Source: Candidatus Woesearchaeota archaeon (GTDB lineage Archaea; Nanobdellota; Nanobdellia; Woesearchaeales; UBA11716). From it: DNA of 6,390 bases. A program made the translations under genes and the position numbers. Shown one piece after another: positions 1 to 6,265 of the stretch (the first letter of the stretch is position 1; each line of letters begins with the position of its first letter). The stretch is taken from the NCBI GenBank assembly GCA_013329175.1, contig DUKR01000001.1, positions 1,347 to 7,736 of the forward strand, in the 5' to 3' direction. Below the pieces are notes generated by a model. That model searched no databases. It saw only the letters and a program-made list of their open reading frames with translations, and was not told the DNA's origin.

Positions 1-516
1 GTCAAGGCGCTCATGCGCACCATGCAGGACAATGGCATGCCTGGCCTGATTCTCGATGCAGTTGAAAAGGTCAATGAGATGCAGAAGCATTCAATCGTGC
101 CAAAGGTAAAGCAGCTTGTGCCTCACCTTAAGGGCAAAACCATTGCGGTGTGGGGGCTAGCATTCAAGCCAAAGACCGACGACATGAGAGAAGCGCCCTC
201 TCTTATCGTGATTCCCGCATTGCAGAAGGAGGGCGCTTCTGTGCGGGCGTATGATCCTGAAGCAGAAAAGGTAGCCACTTCCCTGTTTTCAGATGTAGCG
301 TATTTCAAGACTCCCTATGGCGCGCTGAAAGATGCGGATTGCCTTGTGGTGCTCACGGAATGGAATGAGTTTCGGGAAATAGACAAGGAAAAGATGAAAT
401 CACTTTTGAAAGAGCCTAACATCGTTGATGGGAGAAACGTCTATGCCATGAGCCAGATGAGGGAGATGGGGTTCAACTACATCGGCGTTGGCAGGGGCAA
501 CGGCAACAGGAATTAA
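1..516 (+). CDS. ugd: UDP-glucose 6-dehydrogenase, C-terminal fragment (5' end outside window)
   Basis: This enzyme oxidises UDP-glucose to UDP-glucuronate with two NAD+ in the cytoplasm. The frame is open from base 1 and gives 171 residues before TAA at 514-516. The first residues, VKAL, normally follow directly after the catalytic-cysteine motif (GGSCFPKD) in this family, so the active-site Cys probably lies only a few codons upstream of the window. The central dimerisation helix (residues 14-34, with VEKVNEMQK) and the C-terminal UDP-binding domain are present. The domain has the hallmark FKPKTDDMRE at 55-64 and the TEWNEF segment at 119-124. About 60% of a typical 430-450 residue protein is missing. 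The next gene follows or overlaps closely and the UDP-glucuronate decarboxylase comes after it, so the product fits as the supplier of UDP-glucuronate. The ATG at 13 is an internal Met. UDP-N-acetylhexosamine dehydrogenases share this domain, but the decarboxylase neighbour favours UDP-glucose. Confidence 0.93.
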   Translation, partial: VKALMRTMQDNGMPGLILDAVEKVNEMQKHSIVPKVKQLVPHLKGKTIAVWGLAFKPKTDDMREAPSLIVIPALQKEGASVRAYDPEAEKVATSLFSDVAYFKTPYGALKDADCLVVLTEWNEFREIDKEKMKSLLKEPNIVDGRNVYAMSQMREMGFNYIGVGRGNGNRN

Positions 517-520
517 AAAA

Positions 521-526
521 GAGGTG
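521..526 (+). promoter_or_regulatory. Strong Shine-Dalgarno GAGGTG in front of an ATC codon
   Basis: GAGGTG is a full match to the part of AGGAGGTGAT that pairs with the 3' end of 16S rRNA. It lies 6 bases before the ATC at 533-535, exactly where the family's normal initiator Met (M-K-A-I-I-L) would stand. It also contains the in-frame GTG at 524 that is used here as the conservative start of the nucleotidyltransferase. The site is visible; its use is inferred. Confidence 0.5.
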
Positions 527-1270
527 TTCAGAATCAAAGCAATCATCCTTTGCGCTGGGTATGCTACCAGGCTCTATCCGCTGACCAGGAATAAGCCAAA
601 GCCGCTTCTTTCTGTTGGGGGCAAACCAATTATAGAGCATATCATCGGGAGGCTTGACGGCATTGGCTCCCTTGATGCTATCTATGTCGTGACTAATGAT
701 AAATTCTCTTCGCATTTTAATGAATGGAAAAAGGGACTCAGGCATCCGAAGGAAATCGTGATAGTGAACGACGGCACGCTATCAAACGAAGACAGGCTTG
801 GGGCGATAGGGGATATCCACTTTGTCATTGAGAGAGAAAGGATTGATGATGATGTGCTCGTTATTGGTGGCGATAACCTCTTTGAATTCTCCCTTCTGCA
901 CCTGCACGGATTCTTTCTTAAGAAAAAGCGCTCGGTCGTTGCGCTCTACGACGTGAAAGACAGGAAGCTTGCATCGCAGTATGGCATTGTTTCGCTTGAT
1001 AGCTCACATAGAATCATAGACTTTCAGGAGAAGCCTGCAAAGCCTAAGAGCACCCTTGCAAGCACTGCCTGCTACATCTTCTCAAAGGATGACATTACAG
1101 AGCTTGGTAAGTGCATCAGGGAACATCGCAAGCCTGACAACCTGGGGGATTTCATCAAGTACCTTTCCTCACACAGAGAAGTGTACGGGTTTGCATTCAC
1201 AGAGCGATGGTTTGATATTGGCAGCCACGAGCAGTTAAGGGAAGCTGATGAATGGTGGAGTGCAAGGTAA
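524..1270 (+). CDS. Sugar-1-phosphate nucleotidyltransferase (glucose-1-phosphate uridylyl/thymidylyltransferase type)
   Basis: This enzyme transfers an NMP from an NTP to a sugar-1-phosphate, giving an NDP-sugar and pyrophosphate. Numbering from the GTG at 524 (248 residues), it shows the nucleotide-binding loop CAGYATRLYPLT at 10-21, the KPKP signature at 24-27, GGDN at 115-118 (metal-binding Asp), FQEKP at 167-171 and WFDIGS at 229-234. It is a compact single-domain member with no left-handed beta-helix, so it is not a GlmU-type bifunctional enzyme. The base and sugar are not readable from the motifs. Its position between UDP-glucose dehydrogenase and UDP-xylose synthase suggests UTP plus glucose-1-phosphate, but dTTP is possible. 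The start is uncertain: TTG 488 would overlap the upstream gene by 29 bases, GTG 524 lies 7 bases after that gene's stop, and the family's usual Met falls on ATC 533 behind a well-spaced SD. It ends two bases from the next gene's ATG, indicating co-transcription. Confidence 0.85.
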   Translation: MFRIKAIILCAGYATRLYPLTRNKPKPLLSVGGKPIIEHIIGRLDGIGSLDAIYVVTNDKFSSHFNEWKKGLRHPKEIVIVNDGTLSNEDRLGAIGDIHFVIERERIDDDVLVIGGDNLFEFSLLHLHGFFLKKKRSVVALYDVKDRKLASQYGIVSLDSSHRIIDFQEKPAKPKSTLASTACYIFSKDDITELGKCIREHRKPDNLGDFIKYLSSHREVYGFAFTERWFDIGSHEQLREADEWWSAR

Positions 1271-1271
1271 G

Positions 1272-2213
1272 ATGAGGGTGCTGGTGACTGGAGGAACAGG
1301 CTTTATCGGAAGCCATCTGTGCGATGCGCTTATTGCAAAAGGATATTATGTCATCTGCGTTGACAATAATTTTACAGGCACAGACGATAACGTGCAGCAT
1401 CTTTGCAATGAGAAACAGTTTAAGGTCATCAAGCATGATGTGGTTGAGCAGCTGTTCCTTGACAATCACATTGACCAGGTTTACCATCTTGCGTGCCCTG
1501 CATCCCCGGTGCATTACCAGTTCAACCCCATCAAGACCATCAAGACAAACATCCTTGGGACCATGAACATGCTTGGCCTGGCGCGAAAGCACAGAGCCAG
1601 ATTCCTGCAGGCATCAACCTCTGAAGTGTACGGGGACCCTCTGGAGCACCCACAGAAGGAGTCGTACTGGGGAAACGTGAATTGTGTCGGGATAAGGGCA
1701 TGCTACGACGAAGGCAAGCGCGTCGCTGAGACGCTGTGCTTTGACTACCACAGGGCTCATGGCGTTGACATCCGTGTCGTGAGGATATTCAACACCTACG
1801 GACCAAGGATGGCGGCAAACGACGGAAGGGTCGTCTCAAATTTCATCGTGCAGGCGCTGAAAGGTGAACCGCTCACGGTGTATGGGGATGGCTCGCAGAC
1901 GCGAAGCTTCTGCTATGTTGCAGACCTTGTGGAAGCGATGATTGCCATGATGGGGCAGGAAAATTGTATTGGGCCAGTCAACCTTGGGAACCCTTGCGAG
2001 TTTACGGTGCTGGAACTTGCCAGAAAAGTAATTGCCCTGACAGGCTCATCATCTGAAATTGTGCATAAGGATCTCCCTTCGGATGACCCTAAGCAGCGAA
2101 GGCCTGACATTACCCTCGCTCAGGAGAGGCTTTCGTGGGTGCCGAGGGTTGAACTTGAGGATGGGCTCACGAGCACCATTGCCTACTTCAAAACCCTTAA
2201 AGATTTTCTTTGA
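1272..2213 (+). CDS. uxs: UDP-glucuronate decarboxylase (UDP-xylose synthase)
   Basis: This is an extended-SDR enzyme that oxidises, decarboxylates and re-reduces UDP-glucuronate to UDP-xylose with bound NAD+. The 313 residues begin with the Rossmann motif GGTGFIG at 7-13 and an acidic NAD-binding residue at D31. The near-diagnostic decarboxylase segments follow: HLACPASPVHYQ at 72-83, STSEVYGDPLEHP at 115-127, ACYDEGKR at 143-150 (catalytic Y145 and K149), NTYGPRM at 174-180 and NDGRVVSNF at 183-191. The usual NVNPIG before the active site reads NVNCVG here. The start at 1272 was chosen because MRVLVTGG begins exactly at the Rossmann strand; an in-frame ATG at 1248 would add eight residues unlike the family. 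It begins two bases after the nucleotidyltransferase stop and follows UDP-glucose dehydrogenase in the same direction, so the three form one pathway. The bacterial-type length has no membrane anchor, unlike the animal enzyme. Its 3' end overlaps the convergent RfbH-type gene by 17 bases. Confidence 0.93.
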   Translation: MRVLVTGGTGFIGSHLCDALIAKGYYVICVDNNFTGTDDNVQHLCNEKQFKVIKHDVVEQLFLDNHIDQVYHLACPASPVHYQFNPIKTIKTNILGTMNMLGLARKHRARFLQASTSEVYGDPLEHPQKESYWGNVNCVGIRACYDEGKRVAETLCFDYHRAHGVDIRVVRIFNTYGPRMAANDGRVVSNFIVQALKGEPLTVYGDGSQTRSFCYVADLVEAMIAMMGQENCIGPVNLGNPCEFTVLELARKVIALTGSSSEIVHKDLPSDDPKQRRPDITLAQERLSWVPRVELEDGLTSTIAYFKTLKDFL

Positions 2214-3504
2214 GGTACTCCTCAAATGCGCTAATGACTTTCTCGATTTCAGCAGCTCCAGTCAATGGGGAGACTCCTATCCAGAAGGCATTATTCATTA
2301 CAATGTCGGTGTTGGCAAGGCTTTCTGCTACCCTATAAGGTATCCCATATGCCTTAAAATAGGGCTGTTTTGTAATGTTGCCTCCAAACAGGAGTCGTGT
2401 TGCTATCTTTTTCTCAGCAAGAAACCTAAGGAATTCTGCCCTCTTTGTGGGGAAGCGCTCAGTGAGTGTTAGGGGAAACCCAAACCATGATGGGTCTGCT
2501 TGCTCTGTTGCCTTTGGAAGGATGAAATATTTCTCCCATTTCGCAAACCTATCGTGTAGTGCCTTAAAGTTCTCTTTTCTCTTCTCTATGAATCCTGGAA
2601 GCTTTGCAAGCTGGGGAATCCCTATCGCTATGTTGATATCGGTATTCTTGAGGTTGTATCCCAATTCCGAATAGATGTACTTATGGTCATACCCCTCAGG
2701 GAGGTCACCAAGCCTGTGCCCGAACCTTTTTCCGCAGGTGTTGTCCCTTCCTGTCTTGCAGTAGCAATCTCTTCCCCAGTCCCTGATGCTTCTTGCAATT
2801 TTTGAAAGCTTGGGATTATTGGTGCAGACTGCTCCCCCTTCTGCAAGGGTGATGTGGTGGGCAGGATAAAAGCTAATGGTGCTGATGTCTCCAAACGTCC
2901 CCGTGAGCTTTTCTGCATAGGTTGAGCCAAGGCCGTCGCAATTGTCTTCAATGAGCCAAAGCCCATGCTTCTTGCATACATCAACCACTGCGTCAACATT
3001 GAAGGGATTTCCGAGGGTATGGGCAAGCATGATGGCTTTCGTCTTCCTGCTTATTGCTTTATTGAGATGAACGATATTGATGTCATATGTGCCTAGGTTA
3101 ATATCACAGAAAACAGGGATGCAGCCTGCCTGAATGATGGGGTTGATTGTTGTTGGAAACCCAGCAGCGACCGTTATGACTTCATCCCCCTTTTGAATCC
3201 TTCTTTCGCCAAGTTGGTAGGAGCACAGCGTCATGAACGCAAGCAAATTTGCCGATGAGCCTGAGTTTACTACCATGGCATGGCTCACTCCAATAAATTC
3301 CTTTAGCTTCTGCTCAAATATCAGGGAATATTTTCCTTCGGTCCAGTGGCCGTCAAGTGCGGCATCTACAATTGCAGAAAGCTCTTCGGAATCAAAGACC
3401 TTTCCTGATACGGGCACATCCTCTCTCTTTGCGTCAGCAAATCTTAGTTCATAATAATCTCTTATCAGGCGCTTTATCTCCTCACGAAGGCTGTGCTCAT
3501 CCAT
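2197..3504 (-). CDS. rfbH: CDP-4-keto-6-deoxy-D-glucose 3-dehydrase (E1, PMP/[2Fe-2S])
   Basis: This DegT/DnrJ/EryC1-fold enzyme uses pyridoxamine phosphate and an iron-sulfur cluster to remove the C3 hydroxyl of CDP-4-keto-6-deoxyglucose, the committed step to 3,6-dideoxyhexoses. The 435 residues show NSGSSANLLAF at 80-90 and LIEDNCD at 184-190. At YPAHHIT (213-219), His216 replaces the PLP-anchoring Lys of ordinary aminotransferases, the mark of a dehydrase. Cys189, 247, 249 and 257 reproduce the C-X57-C-X-C-X7-C cluster pattern of E1 exactly, so the protein looks fully functional. DPSWFGFP at 337-344 and the C-terminal domain are also typical. The ATG at 3504 was chosen over upstream starts because GGGAGG lies 9 bases before it and the 85 residues further upstream do not resemble the family and would run inside rfbG. 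It overlaps the rfbG stop by 8 bases (ATGGATGA). Its reductase partner E3 is not in the window. Confidence 0.95.
   Translation of the reverse strand: MDEHSLREEIKRLIRDYYELRFADAKREDVPVSGKVFDSEELSAIVDAALDGHWTEGKYSLIFEQKLKEFIGVSHAMVVNSGSSANLLAFMTLCSYQLGERRIQKGDEVITVAAGFPTTINPIIQAGCIPVFCDINLGTYDINIVHLNKAISRKTKAIMLAHTLGNPFNVDAVVDVCKKHGLWLIEDNCDGLGSTYAEKLTGTFGDISTISFYPAHHITLAEGGAVCTNNPKLSKIARSIRDWGRDCYCKTGRDNTCGKRFGHRLGDLPEGYDHKYIYSELGYNLKNTDINIAIGIPQLAKLPGFIEKRKENFKALHDRFAKWEKYFILPKATEQADPSWFGFPLTLTERFPTKRAEFLRFLAEKKIATRLLFGGNITKQPYFKAYGIPYRVAESLANTDIVMNNAFWIGVSPLTGAAEIEKVISAFEEYLKENL
2209..2226. terminator. Perfect hairpin at the convergent gene ends (possible bidirectional 3' end signal)
   Basis: TTTGAGG and CCTCAAA form a perfect 7-bp inverted repeat around the 4-base loop TACT. 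The hairpin spans the stop codon of the UDP-xylose synthase gene (2211-2213) and also lies in the last codons of the convergent RfbH-type gene. No classic U-run follows on either strand. T-rich TTTTCTTT (2204-2211) runs into it on the plus strand, and GGGTTTT follows the minus-strand stop. A terminator or RNA-end role is inferred; the repeat itself is certain. It could be a by-product of the codons for EEYLK. Confidence 0.3.
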
Positions 3505-4576
3505 TCTTTGCTGCCTCCCTGCAATACTCATGGATCTGCTGTGCACATAAGCTGTAGCCATCTTCTTTTTCTGAGCGCTTGTACCATTCGAGAGTTTTTT
3601 CAAGCGCGATGGAGACATCCCATATAGGGCAATACCCAAGATGCGCTTTTGCCTTCGCGTTGTCAAGGAGCAAAAGCTTAGCCTCGTGAGGCTCACCCTT
3701 ATTGCCAACATCTTCCCATGAGCCTGTGCCAAAAGACGAAATGATGCGCTCAACAACATGCCTGACGGTGATAACTGATGTTTTGTCTGGCGCTATGTTC
3801 CACGGTTGGGCGAATTTTTGCCCTTCTGTGAGGAGTTTGTTGCAGAGCAGGAGATACCCGTATGTCGCTTCAAGAACATGCTGCCATGGCCTTACGGCAC
3901 TAGGGTTTCTGATGCGTATCTTTTTGCCTTCCCTTAGCGCACTGATGCAGTCAGGGATGAGCCTGTCCTTTGCAGTATCTCCGCCGCCGATGACGTTGCC
4001 TGCCCTTGCTGATGCAACAGGTACCCTTGCAGCATCGTAGAATGAATCCCTGTATGACGCAATTAGAAACTCTGCGCAGGCCTTGCTTGCGCTATAGGGG
4101 TCATGCCCTCCAAGCTCATCTTCTTCCCTGTAGGGCAATTCCTGCTCCCTGTTCTTGTAGCACTTGTCTGTGGTGATGATGACGGCAGCTTTGATGCCTT
4201 TGCGTGCTCTTAGCACTTCAAGGATGTTTGCAGTGCCAAGCACGTTTGTGCGAATGGTCCCCATGGGATGGGCATATGAATCCCTTACGAGGGGCTGCGC
4301 TGCCAGGTGGAAGATAACACTTGGAGCATGCCTTGCGACAACGGCATTGACCTCCTCAGCAGATGCTATGTCTCCCCTCTCGTCAATTATCCTTTTGCTG
4401 AGCCCTGTTTTTTTGAACAGATAATCGTTAGGATATTTCTCAAGAGAGAATCCAACCACTTCTGCCCCAAGCTCAAGAAGCCATATAGTAAGCCAGCTTC
4501 CCTTAAATCCTGTATGCCCCGTGACAAGGACTTTTTTCCCTCGGAATGCGCCACCAAAGGGGCCTATCTCATTCAT
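3497..4576 (-). CDS. rfbG: CDP-glucose 4,6-dehydratase
   Basis: This NAD+-dependent extended-SDR enzyme converts CDP-glucose to CDP-4-keto-6-deoxyglucose, the substrate of the RfbH-type enzyme encoded next. Its 359 residues match the usual family length. The N-terminus FRGKKVLVTGHTGFKGSWL (11-29) carries GxxGxxG in the GHTGFKG form typical of CDP-glucose dehydratases. TTDKCY at 135-140 supplies the catalytic Thr/Asp/Lys of 4,6-dehydratases, and YSASK at 161-165 supplies Tyr161 and Lys165. RAGNVIGGGD (191-200) and RPWQHVLE (229-236) are also family hallmarks. The start at 4576 has AGGGAG 5 bases upstream; the longer frame adds 66 unrelated residues inside the upstream gene. It overlaps the reductase gene before it and rfbH after it by 8 bases each, which suggests translational coupling. 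GDP-mannose and dTDP-glucose dehydratases are relatives, but the motifs and neighbours favour CDP-glucose. Confidence 0.95.
   Translation of the reverse strand: MNEIGPFGGAFRGKKVLVTGHTGFKGSWLTIWLLELGAEVVGFSLEKYPNDYLFKKTGLSKRIIDERGDIASAEEVNAVVARHAPSVIFHLAAQPLVRDSYAHPMGTIRTNVLGTANILEVLRARKGIKAAVIITTDKCYKNREQELPYREEDELGGHDPYSASKACAEFLIASYRDSFYDAARVPVASARAGNVIGGGDTAKDRLIPDCISALREGKKIRIRNPSAVRPWQHVLEATYGYLLLCNKLLTEGQKFAQPWNIAPDKTSVITVRHVVERIISSFGTGSWEDVGNKGEPHEAKLLLLDNAKAKAHLGYCPIWDVSIALEKTLEWYKRSEKEDGYSLCAQQIHEYCREAAKNG
3514..3519 (-). promoter_or_regulatory. Shine-Dalgarno of the RfbH-type gene
   Basis: GGGAGG on the minus strand lies 9 bases before the ATG at 3504, inside the last codons of rfbG. 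It decides this start against upstream in-frame Met codons. Confidence 0.7.
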
Positions 4577-5441
4577 CCTTTCTCCCTCTCCGCTCCCAGG
4601 CAATAACCTTTTTGAGGCCTTCTTCAAGGCTTGTTGTTGGCTCCCAAGAAAAATCTTTTTTTGCTTTTGCGATGTTTGGAGCAGCATGCATAAGCTCATT
4701 CTTTCTGTAAGGAATCTTGCCAAAGCTGAGCCTGCTTGACCTGTTGCCAGTGAGCTTCTTGAGCTTTTGCGCAAGCTCCTTTATGGATAGGGGGCTTCCA
4801 TATCCGACCTCGTACTCATAGAATCCATGACTCATTGCTTTGGCCTTTGCTATCACTTTGCACACTAATCCGGCAAGGTCATCAACGTGGATGAAGTCCC
4901 GTACCTGCTCTCCGCTTGTCAGCTGGATGTCTTCTGCTTCTGCAAGAAGCTTAATGATGAGTGAAGGAATAATCCTTTGAGGATTATCATCCTCGCCATA
5001 GAACATCTCCGTCTTGAGATTCACTATCGAAACACTGCCTTTTGCCATTTTCAGCCAGGGCAGCAACTGCTTCTTTGAAAGGGCATATGCGTTTGTTTCT
5101 GCTCCTAAAAAGGTGTCAATATTAACGAAAAGCTTCACAGAATGCTGCATGGCTTTTTCTGCAAGCATTACAGGCAAAAGCAGGTTTGTACTTATCAGGT
5201 CGGATAACCCTTCATCCTTTCCATACACGGTTGCGGTATGAATTATTGCTGCTATAGTGTGCCTGGCAAATACTTCACTAAGGGAGGAATACACCTGAAC
5301 CCTTCCTTCTATGTGCGCAACCCTTCTCCTCTTTCCTCTATTGGTTGAATACAGGATAACTTCCCTTCCCTCAGCCAGAAGCCGCTCTGCTATGCGGCTT
5401 CCCAAAAAGCCTGTTCCGCCTGTAATCAGGATTGCACTCAT
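4569..5441 (-). CDS. rfbS: CDP-paratose synthase-like NAD(P)-dependent 4-ketoreductase
   Basis: This extended-SDR protein of 290 residues probably reduces the C4 ketone of CDP-4-keto-3,6-dideoxyglucose to give CDP-paratose (or CDP-abequose). It has the Rossmann motif GGTGFLG at 8-14, a short central region with TVYGKDEG at 71-78, and the catalytic pair Tyr119 and Lys123 in YALSK. Further on are LKTEMFYGE (142-150), LTSGEQVRDFIHVDDL (174-189) and RKNELMHAAPNI (246-257). From memory of the family, the last two blocks resemble the LTSG...RDF and RxNELM segments of Salmonella RfbS/RfbJ. The stereochemistry at C4 cannot be read from the sequence; the divergent tyvelose-epimerase-like gene argues for paratose, since paratose is that enzyme's substrate. 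It starts one base after the rfbF stop (TAACATG) with only a weak GGGA upstream, so it is probably translated by coupling. The symbol is tentative. Confidence 0.75.
   Translation of the reverse strand: MSAILITGGTGFLGSRIAERLLAEGREVILYSTNRGKRRRVAHIEGRVQVYSSLSEVFARHTIAAIIHTATVYGKDEGLSDLISTNLLLPVMLAEKAMQHSVKLFVNIDTFLGAETNAYALSKKQLLPWLKMAKGSVSIVNLKTEMFYGEDDNPQRIIPSLIIKLLAEAEDIQLTSGEQVRDFIHVDDLAGLVCKVIAKAKAMSHGFYEYEVGYGSPLSIKELAQKLKKLTGNRSSRLSFGKIPYRKNELMHAAPNIAKAKKDFSWEPTTSLEEGLKKVIAWERRGRKDE
4582..4587 (-). promoter_or_regulatory. Shine-Dalgarno of the RfbG-type gene
   Basis: AGGGAG on the minus strand lies 5 bases before the ATG at 4576, within a purine-rich stretch at the end of the upstream reductase gene. 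It supports the 359-residue start. Confidence 0.65.
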
Positions 5442-5442
5442 G

Positions 5443-6213
5443 TTATTCCCACATTTTCCAGGGTGGCTTATCAGAACTCCACAACTCTTCAAGCTCTTTC
5501 TTGTCCCTCATAGTGTCCATGCACATCCAGAATCCCGCATGCTTAAAGGCAAGTAACTGATTGTCCTTTGCAAGCCTTTCAAGAGGCCCTCGCTCCCACA
5601 TCTCATTACCCCTGATGTAGTCAAAAATGGTCCCATTAAGGACAAAAAAACCTCCATTTATCCATCCCCCGCCATCTATTGGCTTTTCCCTAAATGCGCT
5701 CACCTCACCCTTTCCTGATATGTTGAGTTCCCCAAACCTTCCTTTTGGCCTGATGGAAGTGACTGTTGCATGCTTTCCATGCCTGTGGTGGAATGCCAAA
5801 AGCTCCTTGAGGTTAATGTCACACACCCCGTCACCATAGGTAAGCATGAATGGCTCATTCCCCACGTACTTCTGTATCTTCTTTATCCTTCCGCCAGTCA
5901 ATTCATCCATGCCTGTGTCAATAAGAGTTATCTTCCATGGATCAGAATGTATCCTGTGGCATTCAATGCTGTTCTTCCCAAGGTCTATCGTTATATCAGA
6001 CTGATGCAGGAAATAATTGGCAAAGTATTCCTTTATCACGTATCCCTTGTACCCAAGGCAGATGATAAATTCACTGAATCCCTGGCTGGCATATAGTTTG
6101 AGAATATGCCACAGTATAGGCTTGCCTCCAATCTCAACCATTGGCTTTGGCTTAAGCTCTGTTACCTCGCTAAGCCTTGTCCCAAGCCCTCCCGCAAGAA
6201 TAACGACTTTCAT
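5443..6213 (-). CDS. rfbF: Glucose-1-phosphate cytidylyltransferase
   Basis: This enzyme makes CDP-glucose and pyrophosphate from CTP and glucose-1-phosphate, the entry step of the 3,6-dideoxyhexose pathway. The 256 residues are within one of the well-studied Salmonella enzyme. Motifs are LAGGLGTRLSE at 6-16 (nucleotide binding), KPKPMVEIGGKP at 21-32, CLGYKGYVIKEYF at 52-64 (typical of cytidylyltransferases), TYGDGV at 125-130 (metal-binding Asp), FREKP at 174-178, INGGFF at 185-190 and a C-terminal FWMCMDTMRDK (228-238). It is clearly different from the plus-strand nucleotidyltransferase at 524-1270. It is the first gene of the minus-strand operon. The start at 6213 begins the protein exactly at the Rossmann strand; the open frame continues 40 codons upstream but would run antisense through the divergent epimerase gene. 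No convincing Shine-Dalgarno precedes it, consistent with a leaderless transcript. Confidence 0.95.
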   Translation of the reverse strand: MKVVILAGGLGTRLSEVTELKPKPMVEIGGKPILWHILKLYASQGFSEFIICLGYKGYVIKEYFANYFLHQSDITIDLGKNSIECHRIHSDPWKITLIDTGMDELTGGRIKKIQKYVGNEPFMLTYGDGVCDINLKELLAFHHRHGKHATVTSIRPKGRFGELNISGKGEVSAFREKPIDGGGWINGGFFVLNGTIFDYIRGNEMWERGPLERLAKDNQLLAFKHAGFWMCMDTMRDKKELEELWSSDKPPWKMWE

Positions 6214-6265
6214 TGTTATGTGTATTCCCGCAATATTTAAAAGAGTACTTATTTTTTTTGCTGCA
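6214..6265. promoter_or_regulatory. Divergent intergenic region with a shared TATA-like box
   Basis: These 52 bases separate the rfbF and rfbE-like starts. AATATTTAAAAG (6232-6243) contains the palindrome TTTAAA (6236-6241), whose midpoint is about 27 bases from the plus-strand ATG and about 25 from the minus-strand ATG. That is the expected TATA-to-start distance for archaeal leaderless genes on both sides, and neither gene has an SD. A run of eight T (6252-6259) lies between the box and the plus-strand gene; read on the other strand it is an A-tract upstream of the box. The sequence is seen; the promoter role and archaeal reading are inferred. A bacterial reading for the minus strand (TTGCAG at 6260-6265 as -35, with a TTTAAA-like -10) is possible but its spacing is poor. 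Confidence 0.55.

Noticed and set aside
488..523. TTG start for the nucleotidyltransferase
   Set aside because: The extra residues are low-complexity Gly/Ala/Thr from reading the end of the upstream gene in another frame, and the GAGGTG site lies further downstream.
1197..1592. 131-residue open frame on the minus strand
   Set aside because: It is antisense to the end of the nucleotidyltransferase and the start of the UDP-xylose synthase, both with clear motifs, and it has no recognisable domain.
2059..2472. 137-residue plus-strand frame across the convergent junction, with a C-x-x-C near its end
   Set aside because: It is a shadow of the UDP-xylose synthase and of antisense rfbH; the codons of both real genes explain it and no family is recognisable.
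3505..3759. 85-residue N-terminal extension of the RfbH-type frame
   Set aside because: It lies inside rfbG in another frame, does not resemble the family, and the SD at 3514-3519 marks the start at 3504.
4577..4774. 66-residue N-terminal extension of the RfbG-type frame
   Set aside because: It overlaps the reductase gene out of frame; 359 residues from 4576 is the family length and has an SD.
6252..6259. Run of eight T as a terminator
   Set aside because: It lies in a divergent promoter region with no transcript expected to end there and no stem before it.
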